Below are positions 30,863-40,129 of a stretch of DNA of 40,129 nt, in pieces. This DNA comes from Alphaproteobacteria bacterium (lineage in GTDB: Bacteria > Pseudomonadota > Alphaproteobacteria > CAAGCB01 > CAG-977): positions 1 through 40,129 of the forward strand of contig JAFYCE010000093.1 in the NCBI GenBank assembly GCA_017539865.1. The letters are read 5' to 3'. The number at the start of each line of letters is the position of its first letter. Positions within the stretch are counted from its first letter, which is position 1. The position numbers and the translations under genes are program-made. The notes below the pieces were generated by a model. That model saw only the letters and a program-made list of their open reading frames with translations. It was not told the DNA's origin and searched no databases.

Positions 30863-33418
30863 ATGACAGATGCGAACGATAAAAAAACAAAGGCTCCACT
30901 TACTCTTTCCCGCCCTAAGCTGGAATTGAAAAAAACGGTGGATGTGGGACATGTACACCAAAGCATGACCGGCGGACGTTCCAGACCCGTTCAGGTCGAG
31001 GTGCGCAAAAAACGGTCCTTTGTGACGGACGCACAGGGAAACATTCAAGGCGTTAAGGAAAACGACGCCTCCTCTTCCGAATTGCTGGACAGCGAAAAGG
31101 CTCGCCGGCTGAAAGTATTGCAAAACGCCAGAAAAGAAGATGAGGAAAACCGGATCAAGGCGGAGGAGGAAGCAAAAATCCGTGCCGCCGAAGAAGCTAA
31201 ACGCAAAGAAGAGGAAGCCAAACGAAAGGCCGAGGAAGAAGCTGAACGCAAACGCCGCGAATCGGAACAGTCCGCCGAGCGGAAGTCTAAGCCGGTTCCC
31301 GCTCCGGTGAAAAGAGATGAACGGAAAAACGTCGCTGACAAACGGCCTTCTCCCGTCCGTCAGCAACAGCCCGTTTTGTCGCCGGAAGATGCCGAAGCCG
31401 CTGAAAACCACCGCTTGAAAACAAGCTATAAACGTCGTGATTTCCATGATGACGATGTGCGCGGCAGCACGCATTCCAGACGCGGAAACGGCGGGGAAGA
31501 CAAATGGCGCGGCGGTCGCATGAATATGTCCGCTTTGATGCGCGGCGACGATGAGGAGGGACGGGGACGTTCTCTGGCTTCCATCAAGCGCGCCCGCGAA
31601 AAAGAACGCCAGAAAATGGCAGGACCGGCAAAGCCCGCCGAAAAGGTTTACCGTGAAGTCGTCATTCCCGAAACGATTACGGTTCAGGAATTGGCGTCCC
31701 GTATGTCCGAACGCGGCGCCGATGTCGTCAAACAGTTGATGAAAATGGGCGTGATGGCGACGATTACGCAAACCATTGATGCCGATATCGCGCAAATCAT
31801 CGTCGAGGAAATGGGACACAAGGCCAAACGCGTCAATGAAGCCGACGTCGAAGACAATCTGCGCGATGCGCCGGACGCCGACGAAGACAAACTGCCCCGT
31901 CCGCCTGTCGTGACGGTCATGGGACACGTCGACCACGGCAAGACTTCCTTGCTGGACAACCTGCGTTCGACCGATGTCGCGGCGCATGAAGCCGGCGGTA
32001 TCACACAGCATATCGGCGCGTATCAAATTACTCTGGAAAACGGGCAGAAAGTCACTTTCATCGACACGCCGGGGCATGCCGCCTTTACGGAAATGCGCGC
32101 CCGCGGTGCGAAAGTGACGGATATTGTCGTTCTGGTCGTTGCCGCAAACGACGGCATCATGCCGCAGACGATCGAAGCGATCACGCACGCGAAAGCCGCA
32201 GGCGTTCCGATCGTTGTCGCAATCAACAAAATCGACGTTCCGGGGGCGAATCCGGAAAAAGTGCGCACGGATTTGCTGTCGCACGAAGTCGTTGTCGAAA
32301 GTATGGGCGGCGATGTTCTGTCTGTTGAAGTTTCCGCCAAAAAGCGCATCAATCTGGATAAATTGGTTGAAGCGATTTTGTTGCAGGCCGAAATTCTGGA
32401 TTTGAAAGCCAATCCGAACCATATGGCGGAAGGTGCGATTATCGAAGCCAAAATGGAAAAAGGACGCGGTTCCGTCGCAACGGTTTTGGTTCAGCGCGGA
32501 ACGTTGCGTCAGGGCGACATCTTTGTCGCCGGTAAAGATTGGGGACGTGTCCGCGCGATGGTGGACGAACGCGGTCAGCGCGTAACGGAGGCGGGGCCTT
32601 CTTTCCCTGTTGAAGTGTTGGGATTCCAATCGACTCCGTCCGCCGGTGACGATTTCATCGTTGTCAATGACGAAGACCGCGCCCGCGAAGTTGCCGCTTA
32701 CCGTCAGCGCAAGGAACGTGAAGCGCTGCAAGTCCGTTCGACCCGTTCGGCTATGGAACAGATGTTCGACAAGCTGAAATCGGGTGAAGCCAAGGAATTG
32801 TCGGTGGTAATCAAAGCCGACGTTCAAGGTTCCGTCGAAGCGTTGACGGCGACGTTGAACAAGATTTCCACGGATAAAGCCAAAGTCCGCATCCTGCATG
32901 CGGCTGTCGGCGCGATCAACGAATCCGACGTGACTCTGGCAAAAGCGTCCAGCGCATTGATTATCGGCTTTAACGTCCGCGCGAACACGTTGGCGCGCAC
33001 GGCGGCAAAGCGTGACGGCATCGAAATCCGTTACCACTCCATCATTTACAATGTGGCGGATGATATTCACTCGGCGTTGGAAGGCATGTTGGCGCCCGAA
33101 CTGCGCGAAAAGATTCTGGGTTATGCGAAAATCCGTCAGGTTTACAATATTTCCAAGGTGGGCAAGGTTGCCGGCTGCATGGTCAAGGAAGGCCTGATGA
33201 AACGCGGGGCCCATGTCCGTTTGTTGAGGTCGAATGTTGTTTATCATGATGGTATGATGGCGCAGTTGAAACGCTTCAAGGACGACGTCAAGGAAGTCCG
33301 CGAGGGGTATGAATGCGGTATGAGCTTCGAAAATTTCAACGACATTCAGGTCGATGATACGGTCGAATGTTATGAAATCGAGGAAGTCGCCGCCAAGCTT
33401 GAGGAAGTGCAGTTGTAA
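30863..33418 (+). CDS. infB: Translation initiation factor IF-2
   Basis: This 851-residue GTPase brings initiator tRNA to the 30S subunit and promotes subunit joining. The N-terminal third is low-complexity and charged, with a predicted coiled coil of [19 protein letters not shown] type (about 100-140). A conserved IF2_N region ([20 protein letters not shown]) follows. The G domain starts near residue 350 with [17 protein letters not shown] (G1), [13 protein letters not shown] (G2), [17 protein letters not shown] (G3) and [13 protein letters not shown] (G4). The C-terminal domains include [20 protein letters not shown] and [20 protein letters not shown]. It lies 23 bp after the ylxR-type gene. 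Confidence 0.98.
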   Translation: MTDANDKKTKAPLTLSRPKLELKKTVDVGHVHQSMTGGRSRPVQVEVRKKRSFVTDAQGNIQGVKENDASSSELLDSEKARRLKVLQNARKEDEENRIKAEEEAKIRAAEEAKRKEEEAKRKAEEEAERKRRESEQSAERKSKPVPAPVKRDERKNVADKRPSPVRQQQPVLSPEDAEAAENHRLKTSYKRRDFHDDDVRGSTHSRRGNGGEDKWRGGRMNMSALMRGDDEEGRGRSLASIKRAREKERQKMAGPAKPAEKVYREVVIPETITVQELASRMSERGADVVKQLMKMGVMATITQTIDADIAQIIVEEMGHKAKRVNEADVEDNLRDAPDADEDKLPRPPVVTVMGHVDHGKTSLLDNLRSTDVAAHEAGGITQHIGAYQITLENGQKVTFIDTPGHAAFTEMRARGAKVTDIVVLVVAANDGIMPQTIEAITHAKAAGVPIVVAINKIDVPGANPEKVRTDLLSHEVVVESMGGDVLSVEVSAKKRINLDKLVEAILLQAEILDLKANPNHMAEGAIIEAKMEKGRGSVATVLVQRGTLRQGDIFVAGKDWGRVRAMVDERGQRVTEAGPSFPVEVLGFQSTPSAGDDFIVVNDEDRAREVAAYRQRKEREALQVRSTRSAMEQMFDKLKSGEAKELSVVIKADVQGSVEALTATLNKISTDKAKVRILHAAVGAINESDVTLAKASSALIIGFNVRANTLARTAAKRDGIEIRYHSIIYNVADDIHSALEGMLAPELREKILGYAKIRQVYNISKVGKVAGCMVKEGLMKRGAHVRLLRSNVVYHDGMMAQLKRFKDDVKEVREGYECGMSFENFNDIQVDDTVECYEIEEVAAKLEEVQL

Positions 33419-33435
33419 TTTAAGGAGGACGGCTT

Positions 33436-33849
33436 ATGCGTTCTGATCCCAGACCGGTGACACAGCGTCAGTTGCGTGTCGCGGAACAAATACGGCATAT
33501 TTTGGCAGAATGTTTTCAACGCGGCAATGTGCCGAAAGATTTTCTGGACTGCCCGCCCGTTTCCGTGATGGAAGTCAAGGTGTCGCCTGATTTTTCCTAC
33601 TGCAAAGCCTATATTTCCGTTTTGGCAATCGAGCAGAGTTCCGCCGCCGATCTGGCTAAGGCGTTGAACAAGCAGGCCGGTTTCTTCCGCAAGATTTTAG
33701 GAACGAAAATCCGGTTGCGTTTAACGCCGGAAATCCGTTTCTTCGCAGACGGCGCACAGGCGGAAGCGGATAAAATCGACGCTCTGTTGGCATCCGAAAA
33801 GGTTCAGCGGGACTTGATTCCTTCCGGAACTGCTGAAGCCGATGATTAA
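33436..33849 (+). CDS. rbfA: 30S ribosome-binding factor RbfA
   Basis: This 137-residue KH-type protein helps 16S rRNA 5'-end maturation in the 30S subunit. TAAGGAGG gives a strong ribosome site. The family pattern is visible in RQLRVAEQIRHILAECFQRG, SVMEVKVSPDFSYCKAYISV and KIRLRLTPEIRFFADGAQAE. It overlaps the following HAD gene by 8 bp. Confidence 0.95.
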   Translation: MRSDPRPVTQRQLRVAEQIRHILAECFQRGNVPKDFLDCPPVSVMEVKVSPDFSYCKAYISVLAIEQSSAADLAKALNKQAGFFRKILGTKIRLRLTPEIRFFADGAQAEADKIDALLASEKVQRDLIPSGTAEADD

Positions 33850-34618
33850 AGCGGCTTTTTTCGACATAGACGGGACACTGATTGATTTTCTGACGCACAC
33901 AATGCCGGAATCGACGTTGCGTGCGTTGGAACTTTTGCGGCAAAAAAACGTCAGACTTTTTCTGGCGACGGGACGCGCGCCGAAACATATCCGTTTTATG
34001 AAAGACTTTTTCGATTTCGACGGCATTATCGCTTTCAACGGGCAGTATTGCTTTGATTGCGACGGTGTTTTTCTGGATGCGCCGTTGTCCGGTCAAACGG
34101 TGAAACAGGCCTTTCTGTATATGGAAAAAAACGGAATCGCCGCAAATTTTGAAGCGGCGGAAGAGGATCTGTTCAACCGGATTGACGATCGCGTGCGGTC
34201 GTTTCTCAGCCGCGCTAAAGTGGACGGAATTGAACCGCGCGCGGACGAAATTACGGCGTTGAGGCAAAAGATTTATCAGATGTCCGTTTTCGTGTCGCCC
34301 GAAGAGGAAAAAAGCCTGATGGCTCATTTGCCGGAATGCAAAGCATTGCGTTGGACGCCGACGTTTATCAATGTGATTGACCGGACTGGCGGCAAGGCGG
34401 TCGGGTTATCGAAGGCGTGCGAAAAATACGGAATTTCGCGTGATGAAATCATGGCGTTCGGTGACGGCGGCAATGATGTGGATATGCTGGAATACGCGGG
34501 AATCGGCGTCGCGATGGGCAACGGCGGAGCGGACGCCAAAGCCGCCGCGAATCACGTCACGACGGACATTGAAGACGACGGCGTTTACAACGCGCTGAAA
34601 CATTTCGGAGTGATTTAG
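33842..34618 (+). CDS. Cof-type HAD-IIB family phosphatase
   Basis: This 258-residue haloacid-dehalogenase hydrolase probably dephosphorylates a sugar phosphate or similar small substrate. Motif I is FFDIDGTLID (Asp8 nucleophile, Asp10), motif II LFLATGRAP, motif III Lys in GGKAVGLSKACEKYGIS, and motif IV FGDGGNDVDMLEYAG. A C2-type cap lies between II and III, placing it in HAD-IIB. Its ATG lies within the last codons of rbfA, so translation is probably coupled. In the usual alphaproteobacterial order truB follows rbfA, so this enzyme looks added to the operon. The substrate cannot be named. Confidence 0.88.
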   Translation: MIKAAFFDIDGTLIDFLTHTMPESTLRALELLRQKNVRLFLATGRAPKHIRFMKDFFDFDGIIAFNGQYCFDCDGVFLDAPLSGQTVKQAFLYMEKNGIAANFEAAEEDLFNRIDDRVRSFLSRAKVDGIEPRADEITALRQKIYQMSVFVSPEEEKSLMAHLPECKALRWTPTFINVIDRTGGKAVGLSKACEKYGISRDEIMAFGDGGNDVDMLEYAGIGVAMGNGGADAKAAANHVTTDIEDDGVYNALKHFGVI

Positions 34619-34648
34619 AATCCGTTTCATACATTAAAGGAGAAGTTC

Positions 34649-35557
34649 ATGAGCCGGAAACGCAAAGGGGATCCCGTCAACGGATGGGTGATTTTGGACA
34701 AGCCGGCGGGACTCGGATCAACGACGGCGGTTTCAATCGTCCGCCGTGTGTTCAATGCGCAAAAAGCCGGTCATGCCGGCACGCTCGATCCCGCTGCTTC
34801 CGGTGTTCTGCCGATCGCTTTGGGAGAGGCGACAAAAACGATTCCCTATGTCATGGACGGGGAAAAAACGTACGCGTTCACCGTCCGGTTCGGACAGGCG
34901 ACGGATACGGATGACGCCGAGGGGGAGGTCGTTGCCGAAACGGACGTTTTGCCCGATAAAGAGGCTGTTTTAAAAGTCCTGCCGTCTTTCATCGGGGAAA
35001 TAGAGCAGGTGCCGCCGAATTTTTCCGCCATTCACGTCAACGGACAAAGGGCTTATGATTTAGCGCGCGCCAAGCAGACGGTCGACTTGGAACCGCGGCG
35101 GATTCGGATTGACGGTCTGCGTCTGATTGAACCGTTTGATCCGTTGAACGCCCGTTTCGAGGTTGATTGTGGGAAAGGGACGTATGTGCGCTCTCTGGCG
35201 CGGGATATTGCTCAAAAAGCCGGCAGTTTGGGATATGTGACGGCGTTAAGACGGATAAAATGCGCAAAATTTTCGGTGCAAAGTGCTTTTTTACTGGAAT
35301 ATCTTAAATCATTAGAGCATAGTTCTAAATGGACTGAAGTGCTTCTGCCCGTTGAAACCGTGCTAGACGACATCCCTGCACTGGCTGTCACGCGGGCGCA
35401 AGCCGAAAAGCTGTCAAACGGCAACTTTCTGCCGTCGGCCGGTTTTGAAACCGTGCCGGCGACCGGTGTCTTTCAGGCTAAGCTTGAAGGCCGTCTGATC
35501 GCTTTGGTTCGCGTACAGGACGGAATGATCCGCCCCGTGCGCTTGATTAACCAATAA
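34649..35557 (+). CDS. truB: tRNA pseudouridine-55 synthase TruB
   Basis: This 302-residue enzyme makes pseudouridine 55 in the T loop of tRNAs. AAAGGAGAAG precedes the ATG. The N-terminus has VILDKPAGLGSTTAVSIVRR and the catalytic motif GHAGTLDPAASGVLPIALGE (Asp47). AYAFTVRFGQATDTDDAEG-type sequence (near 90-105) and CGKGTYVRSLARDIAQKAG follow, as in the family. A PUA-like tail (PVRLINQ) ends the protein. Confidence 0.96.
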   Translation: MSRKRKGDPVNGWVILDKPAGLGSTTAVSIVRRVFNAQKAGHAGTLDPAASGVLPIALGEATKTIPYVMDGEKTYAFTVRFGQATDTDDAEGEVVAETDVLPDKEAVLKVLPSFIGEIEQVPPNFSAIHVNGQRAYDLARAKQTVDLEPRRIRIDGLRLIEPFDPLNARFEVDCGKGTYVRSLARDIAQKAGSLGYVTALRRIKCAKFSVQSAFLLEYLKSLEHSSKWTEVLLPVETVLDDIPALAVTRAQAEKLSNGNFLPSAGFETVPATGVFQAKLEGRLIALVRVQDGMIRPVRLINQ

Positions 35558-35578
35558 CTCTATTTATGGGAGAATACG

Positions 35579-35848
35579 ATGTCGATTACAGCTGAACGTA
35601 AACAGGAACTGATTAAAGAATATGCGATTAAGGAAGGTGATACGGGGTCTCCCGAAGTTCAGGTCGCCATTTTGTCCGAACGCATTAAGAATCTGACGGA
35701 ACACTTGAAAGATCACGACAAGGACTTTCATTCCCGTCGCGGCTTGCTGATCATGGTCGGTCAGCGCCGGCGTCTGTTGGATTACCTGAAGTCCAAAGAC
35801 GTTTCCCGTTACGAAAAACTGATCGCCCGTTTGGGCTTGCGCCGTTAA
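35579..35848 (+). CDS. rpsO: 30S ribosomal protein S15
   Basis: This 89-residue protein has the full S15 pattern: [60 protein letters not shown] and the end [13 protein letters not shown]15 binds 16S rRNA helices 20-22 and nucleates the 30S platform. It lies 21 bp after truB, with a GGGAGAA ribosome site. A long hairpin separates it from pnp. Confidence 0.98.
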   Translation: MSITAERKQELIKEYAIKEGDTGSPEVQVAILSERIKNLTEHLKDHDKDFHSRRGLLIMVGQRRRLLDYLKSKDVSRYEKLIARLGLRR

Positions 35849-35865
35849 GCGCACCGAGATTTCCG

Positions 35866-35899
35866 TGAAGCCCTTCTTTTGTGCAAAAGAGGGGCTTCA
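35866..35899 (+). terminator. Long rpsO-pnp intergenic hairpin (terminator or RNase III site)
   Basis: A 15 bp stem with one G-T pair (35866-35880 with 35885-35899) has a GTGC loop. No T run follows, so processing rather than clean termination is likely. In E. coli the rpsO-pnp junction carries a terminator and an RNase III processing hairpin that controls pnp. Confidence 0.6.
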
Positions 35900-35971
35900 T
35901 TGGAAAATATATTTGTTTGTTGGCTCTTTTCGAATGGGTCGGAAAGAGGTTGGAAAAGAAAGTAAAGTATA

Positions 35972-38131
35972 ATGGCTATGTTACATGAATTCCGTAGGGA
36001 AATTGAGTGGGGCGGTCGCCCGTTGTCTGTCAGAACCGGTAAAATCGGCCGTCAGGCGGACGCGTCTGTGATCGTCACGTATGGTGAAACCGTCGTGCAT
36101 TGCGCCGTATGCGCTGCCAAAACCGTTCCCGAAGGAATGGAAGAAGATTTTTTGCCGCTGACCGTCAACTATCAGGAAAAGGCGTATGCGGCGGGTCGTA
36201 TCCCCGGCGGATTTTTCCGTCGTGAAGGGCGTCCGGCCGAACACGAAATTTTAGCGGCTCGCTTGATCGACCGTCCGATCCGTCCGCTGTTTGCAAAAGG
36301 CTATTGCAACGATACGCAGGTCACCTGCACGGTGCTGAGCCACGATATGGAAAACGATCCCGACATCGTCGCGATGATTTCCGCTTCCGCCGCTTTGGCG
36401 TTGTCCGGTCTGCCGTTCTTAGGGCCTATCGGTGCGGCGCGCATCGGCTATAAAGACGGCGAATACATTTTGAACCCGACGGTTTCCGAACGCGGTTCGT
36501 CCGAATTGGATCTGGTCGTCGCCGGTACGTCGCAGGGCGTTTTGATGGTTGAATCTGAAGCGCACGAACTGCCTGAAGACGTGATGTTGGGTGCGGTCAT
36601 GTTCGGTCACGAACAAATGCAGGCCGTTATCGATATGATTAACGATTTGAAGGCCGAAGCGGGAAAAGAACCGTGGCCGATGCCGGAACAGGCTCCGGAA
36701 TACAAAATCGTTTATGACAAGTTTATGGATGCTTACGGCGCCGAATTGCGTGAAGCTTACAAGATTACGGACAAGCTGGAACGTCAGAACGCAATCGCCG
36801 ACATTCGCGAAGCCGCGAAGATCAGTGTCGCCGAAAACGAAGCCGAAACCGCCGTCGCCGCCCGCGTGTTCCACGAAATGGAATACCATACGGTTCGCGA
36901 CGCGATTTTGGAAACAGGCATCCGCATTGACGGCCGCGATACGAAAACGGTTCGTCCGATCACCGCGGAAGTCGCCGTTCTGCCGCGCGCTCACGGTTCC
37001 GCTTTGTTCACCCGCGGTGAAACGCAGGCTCTGGTCGTCGCCACGTTGGGAACGGATCAGGACGAACAGATCGTCGACGCTCTGACCGGCGAATACCGTC
37101 AGCCGTTCATGCTGCACTACAACTTCCCGCCGTATTCCGTCGGCGAAACGGGACGTATCGGTTCCCCCGGACGCCGCGAAATCGGTCACGGAAAACTGGC
37201 TTGGCGCGCGATTCATCCGATGTTGCCGTCCAAAGAGGAATTTCCGTATTCCATCCGTGTCGTTTCCGAAATCATGGAATCGAACGGTTCGTCTTCCATG
37301 GCGACGGTTTGCGGTTCCTGCTTGGCGTTGATGGACGCCGGTGTTCCGATGAAAGCCCCTGTCGCCGGCATCGCGATGGGCTTGATCAAAGAAGAGGACG
37401 GTCGCTTTGCCGTTCTGACCGACATTCTGGGCGATGAAGACCACTTGGGCGATATGGACTTTAAAGTGGCCGGTACGAAAGACGGCGTGACCTCCTTGCA
37501 GATGGACATCAAAATTACCTCCATCACAAAGGAAATCATGGAAATCGCTTTGAAGCAGGCTAAGGAAGGCCGTTTGCACATCTTGGGCAAGATGGCGGAA
37601 GCTATTGAAATGCCGCGCGACACCGTTTCCGAAAACGCGCCTCGTATCACCACGTTGCAGATTAACAAGGACAAGATCCGCGACGTCATCGGTACGGGCG
37701 GCAAAGTGATTCGTGAAATCACGGAAACCACCGGCTGCAAGATCGACATTGACGAATCCGGTCTGATTAAGATCGCGTCGTTCTCCGAATCTTCGGGACA
37801 GGCGGCGCTGAACTGGATCAAAGGCATCGTGTCCGAGCCGGAAGTCGGCGAAATCTATGACGGTAAAGTCGTCAAAGTCGTCGAATTCGGCGCATTCGTC
37901 AATTTCTTGGGGGCCAAAGACGGTTTGGTACACATTTCCGAACTGGCTCCGAAGCGCGTGGGCAAAGTCACCGATGTTGTTAATGAAGGCGACACCGTCA
38001 AAGTCAAATGCATCGGCATTGACAATCGCGGTAAGGTGAAGTTGTCCATGAAGCGGGTCAATCAGGAAACGGGCGAAGATCTGGACAAGCAGGAACAACC
38101 CGCTGAAGAATCCGAACAGTCTGCGGAATAA
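35972..38131 (+). CDS. pnp: Polyribonucleotide nucleotidyltransferase (PNPase)
   Basis: This 719-residue 3'-5' phosphorolytic exoribonuclease is a degradosome component. Two RNase PH cores are visible: the first with [20 protein letters not shown] and [19 protein letters not shown], the second with [20 protein letters not shown] and [22 protein letters not shown] ([20 protein letters not shown]) and S1 ([20 protein letters not shown]) domains end the protein. Start codons at 35972 and 35978 are both possible; neither has a strong ribosome site, which may fit post-transcriptional control through the upstream hairpin. Confidence 0.97.
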   Translation: MAMLHEFRREIEWGGRPLSVRTGKIGRQADASVIVTYGETVVHCAVCAAKTVPEGMEEDFLPLTVNYQEKAYAAGRIPGGFFRREGRPAEHEILAARLIDRPIRPLFAKGYCNDTQVTCTVLSHDMENDPDIVAMISASAALALSGLPFLGPIGAARIGYKDGEYILNPTVSERGSSELDLVVAGTSQGVLMVESEAHELPEDVMLGAVMFGHEQMQAVIDMINDLKAEAGKEPWPMPEQAPEYKIVYDKFMDAYGAELREAYKITDKLERQNAIADIREAAKISVAENEAETAVAARVFHEMEYHTVRDAILETGIRIDGRDTKTVRPITAEVAVLPRAHGSALFTRGETQALVVATLGTDQDEQIVDALTGEYRQPFMLHYNFPPYSVGETGRIGSPGRREIGHGKLAWRAIHPMLPSKEEFPYSIRVVSEIMESNGSSSMATVCGSCLALMDAGVPMKAPVAGIAMGLIKEEDGRFAVLTDILGDEDHLGDMDFKVAGTKDGVTSLQMDIKITSITKEIMEIALKQAKEGRLHILGKMAEAIEMPRDTVSENAPRITTLQINKDKIRDVIGTGGKVIREITETTGCKIDIDESGLIKIASFSESSGQAALNWIKGIVSEPEVGEIYDGKVVKVVEFGAFVNFLGAKDGLVHISELAPKRVGKVTDVVNEGDTVKVKCIGIDNRGKVKLSMKRVNQETGEDLDKQEQPAEESEQSAE

Positions 38132-38154
38132 TTTTTAAGAAGGAGCGATTTGCC

Positions 38155-39549
38155 GTGAAAGCTTTAAAATCACTGCTTATCTCCGGACGCGAAGTTCTGC
38201 CTCTGATTGAAGGGGGAAAGGGCGTTGCGGTCAGCACCTGCAAAACGGCGGGCGCTTGGGCGGCCGAGAACGCCGTCGGAACGATTTCGGGCGTATTGCC
38301 GGACGTTGTTGATGAAAACGGGGAAGTCATCCCGATGAACATCAAATCCAAAACGCGCCGCGAACGGTTTGAGGAACAAATTCGTCATTCGATTGAAGGG
38401 ATCGTTTCCCAAGCTAAAATCGCGCACGAAATTGCGAGCGGCAAAGGTCGCATTCACATCAATGTTCTTTGGGAACAGGGCGGGGCGCAACAGATTATTA
38501 CCGAAGCCCTTGCCGGAGCCAAAGGATTGATCGACGGCGTGACTTGCGGCGCGGGGATGCCGTACAAGCTGGCGGAAATCGCTTCTTCCTTTAAAACATT
38601 CTACTATCCGATCGTTTCGTCCGGTCGGGCGTTCAAGGCGTTGTGGGCGCGCGCTTACAAGTCTTACGCCGATTTTCTGGGCGGCGTCGTTTTCGAAGAT
38701 CCGTGGAAAGCGGGCGGTCATATCGGTTTGTCGAACAGCGACGATCCGAACGTACCGCAAAACCCGTATGAGCGCATTGTCGAACTGCGTCGTTCCATGG
38801 CGTCGGTCGGGTTGGAAAACACGCCGATTATCATTGCCGGCGGCGTTTGGTATCTGCGCGAATTTCAGGACTTTATCGACAATCCGGAAATCGGGCCGAC
38901 GGCGTTCCAGTTCGGGACTCGTCCGTTGCTGACGCGGGAAAGCCCCGTGGCCAAGACGTGGCAGAAAGCGTTGCTCGCTTTGAAAAAAAGTGAAATCGCT
39001 TTGCAGCGGTTTTCTCCGACGGGTTTTATGTCTTCGGCAATCAAAAACCGTTTTCTGACGGATTTATTCGACCGTTCCGCAACGGCGATGCCGTATAAGG
39101 ACGAACCGGAGGGGAATTTCCAAATTCCGCTGACGGTCGGCGCGAACAAAGTCTATATCACGGCGGCGGATCAGGAACGCGCGAACGGCTACATTGGGGC
39201 GGGGCGGACGGTTCCGCAGCGCACGAACGACGGTCAGATCGTTTTCATCACGCCGAAAGATCAGGAAACGATTCAAAAGAATCGCGCCAACTGCTTGGGA
39301 TGCATTTCCCATTGTCTGTTTTCGGGATTCTGCCAGACGGCGGAGAATCTGTCGACGGGCAAGACTCCCGATCCGCGCTATTTCTGCATTTCGGACACGT
39401 TGTGCAAAGCTGCACACGGCGCGCCGGCGGAAGACGAATTGATTTTCGTGGGCGACAATGCAACGCGGTTTTCGACTGATCCTTTGTTTAAAGACGGTTA
39501 TCTGCCGACGGTGAAGGAATTCATCGCGCGGTTGCTGACCGGAGATTGA
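38155..39549 (+). CDS. Nitronate monooxygenase-family flavoprotein with C-terminal Cys cluster
   Basis: This is a 464-residue TIM-barrel FMN enzyme of the 2-nitropropane dioxygenase/FabK-like group. It starts at GTG (38155) after AAGGAG. GKGVAVSTCKTAGAWAAENA, GLIDGVTCGAGMPYK, KAGGHIGLS (His189, the usual catalytic His) and IIIAGGVWYLREFQDF with FQFGTRPLLTRES (252-264, phosphate site) mark the barrel. The C-terminal 90 residues are an extension with NCLGCISHCLFSGFCQ (Cys380, 383, 387, 393) plus Cys411 and Cys417, which could bind a metal or Fe-S cluster. The substrate is unknown. It is 23 bp after pnp and may be the last gene of that transcript. Confidence 0.85.
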   Translation: MKALKSLLISGREVLPLIEGGKGVAVSTCKTAGAWAAENAVGTISGVLPDVVDENGEVIPMNIKSKTRRERFEEQIRHSIEGIVSQAKIAHEIASGKGRIHINVLWEQGGAQQIITEALAGAKGLIDGVTCGAGMPYKLAEIASSFKTFYYPIVSSGRAFKALWARAYKSYADFLGGVVFEDPWKAGGHIGLSNSDDPNVPQNPYERIVELRRSMASVGLENTPIIIAGGVWYLREFQDFIDNPEIGPTAFQFGTRPLLTRESPVAKTWQKALLALKKSEIALQRFSPTGFMSSAIKNRFLTDLFDRSATAMPYKDEPEGNFQIPLTVGANKVYITAADQERANGYIGAGRTVPQRTNDGQIVFITPKDQETIQKNRANCLGCISHCLFSGFCQTAENLSTGKTPDPRYFCISDTLCKAAHGAPAEDELIFVGDNATRFSTDPLFKDGYLPTVKEFIARLLTGD

Positions 39550-39567
39550 GAACGGATAATCCGATAA

Positions 39568-39600
39568 AAAAAAAGGGGGGCTTGAACGCTCCCTTTTTTT
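39568..39600 (+). terminator. Intrinsic terminator closing the rimP-pnp operon
   Basis: Seven A's and GGG pair with CCC and seven T's, with a few further pairs inside around a TTGAAC-containing loop. It lies 18 bp after the flavoprotein stop. No gene is seen from here to 39760. Confidence 0.8.
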
Positions 39601-39687
39601 ATACTCCGGAAATGATGCCGAAAGTTTGACAAAAAATATGGGATTTATCTGGTTTTTTCTATGAGTATTGATTTTTTTGAAAAATTA

Positions 39688-39716
39688 TTGACAAAATAAT
39701 AGCCGATATTTATTCT
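39688..39716 (+). promoter_or_regulatory. Strong sigma70-like promoter for the window-end gene
   Basis: Consensus TTGACA (39688-39693), a 17 bp spacer and TATTCT (39711-39716) lie in A+T-rich DNA, with a GGGGAGG ribosome site about 35 bp downstream. Confidence 0.65.
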
Positions 39717-39760
39717 ATTTTTCATAAGGAAGTTTTTCTTGCTTCACAGGGGAGGATACC

Positions 39761-40129
39761 ATGAAAATAATGATGGAAAGCAATACGGAAAAGAAAGAAA
39801 ACAAAATAACGGAAGATTTTCTGAATACCTATTTGAAAGATGCTGTCGCCGTATCCGCCGGTGAAACGAAAGCCTATGCGAATAAACTGATCAGAGAGTG
39901 TTATGAACGGGCGAACAAAGAGGGGGTATGTGACGACTCTCTTTTGAAAGCAGCCGGAGAAAAGGAAAAAGCATTGAAAAAACAGGCGTCGAAATTCGGC
40001 CTGAAAACAAGAATGAATTATATGACCGATGCGGATCATTACAAATCCAGAAAGAAGATGAAAATAGACCCGGAAACGACGGCGATGAGCAGCATGGCGG
40101 GTGTTTGCATAACCGGAACGTTGGCTATG
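39761..40129 (+). CDS. Unrecognised Lys-rich protein, N-terminal part (cut by window edge)
   Basis: An ATG at 39761 with a strong GGGGAGG ribosome site and its own promoter opens a frame that runs to the window end (123 residues seen). The visible part is charged and helical, for example EDFLNTYLKDAVAVSAGETK and AGEKEKALKKQASKFGLKTR, without a signal peptide. A less charged stretch (MSSMAGVCITGTLAM) begins at the edge and may lead into a membrane segment. Two cysteines are in ECYERANKEGVCDD. I recognise no family. Confidence 0.65.
   Translation, partial: MKIMMESNTEKKENKITEDFLNTYLKDAVAVSAGETKAYANKLIRECYERANKEGVCDDSLLKAAGEKEKALKKQASKFGLKTRMNYMTDADHYKSRKKMKIDPETTAMSSMAGVCITGTLAM

Noticed and set aside
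30836-33247. Open frame of about 800 codons on the minus strand opposite infB
   Set aside because: It mirrors the codon pattern of infB, has low-complexity Phe/Arg/Gln/Asn composition, and has no ribosome site or family motif. infB on the plus strand is certain.
35968-35973. Perfect TATAAT before pnp as a -10 element
   Set aside because: It overlaps the first ATG of pnp and has no -35 at a suitable distance (the nearest TTGGAA gives a 12 bp spacer).
36419-38098. Open frame of about 560 codons opposite pnp
   Set aside because: It is a shadow of pnp codon bias; no motif, no start signals, and implausible composition.
1-40129. tRNA genes, CRISPR arrays, insertion sequences, prophage or attachment sites
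   Set aside because: No cloverleaf, regularly spaced repeats, transposase motifs or integrase motifs were seen in the intergenic regions or frames.

Overview
The window looks like a chromosomal segment of an alphaproteobacterium of moderate G+C, probably an uncultured Rhodospirillales-like, possibly host-associated lineage. The evidence is synteny plus family-specific protein lengths and motifs. The block tsaE - amgK - murU - addB - addA - (trxA) and the block XRE regulator - metK - trmB - rimP - nusA - ylxR - infB - rbfA - truB - rpsO - pnp are both typical of alphaproteobacteria. The species assignment is inference. I found no tRNA, rRNA, CRISPR array, transposase or phage gene. Nearly all of the window is coding.

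Layout. 1-7118: the 5' part of mutS (minus, cut by the window edge) diverges from a short malic enzyme and a PhoR-type histidine kinase. These converge on ampG and typA (minus), with a 101 bp tail-to-tail overlap. 7276-10346: a secreted EF-hand protein, a PfkB/adenosine-kinase-like sugar kinase, a coupled EI24 membrane protein and lipoprotein pair, and thioredoxin. 10347-12159: an island on the opposite strand between addA and trxA. It has its own strong promoter and two secreted cysteine-rich proteins that share a C-terminal module ending in Cys-Cys-Cys. I recognise no family for either, and this is the best candidate for something undescribed. 12160-21677: a tightly overlapped minus-strand operon of a membrane-anchored degenerate SNase-like protein, TsaE, AmgK, MurU, AddB and AddA. 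21774-25042: a very basic orphan protein and a multi-PAS, DivL-like sensor protein that has lost the phospho-acceptor histidine and the ATP-lid glycine boxes.

25201-39549 (plus): an XRE regulator, then metK-trmB-STAS, then the conserved translation/transcription operon rimP-nusA-ylxR-infB-rbfA-HAD-truB-rpsO-pnp, and a nitronate-monooxygenase-like flavoprotein. A small STAS protein between trmB and rimP and a Cof-type HAD phosphatase between rbfA and truB appear to be additions to this conserved order. The window closes with the start of an unrecognised lysine-rich protein behind a good sigma70-like promoter.

How genes work together. AmpG imports muropeptides. AmgK and MurU convert recycled MurNAc to UDP-MurNAc. 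AddAB process double-strand breaks and MutS starts mismatch repair. MetK supplies SAM to TrmB and other methyltransferases. RimP, RbfA, IF-2, NusA, TruB, S15 and PNPase form a ribosome-biogenesis and RNA-handling set. All functional names rest on motif recognition by eye. No database search was possible.
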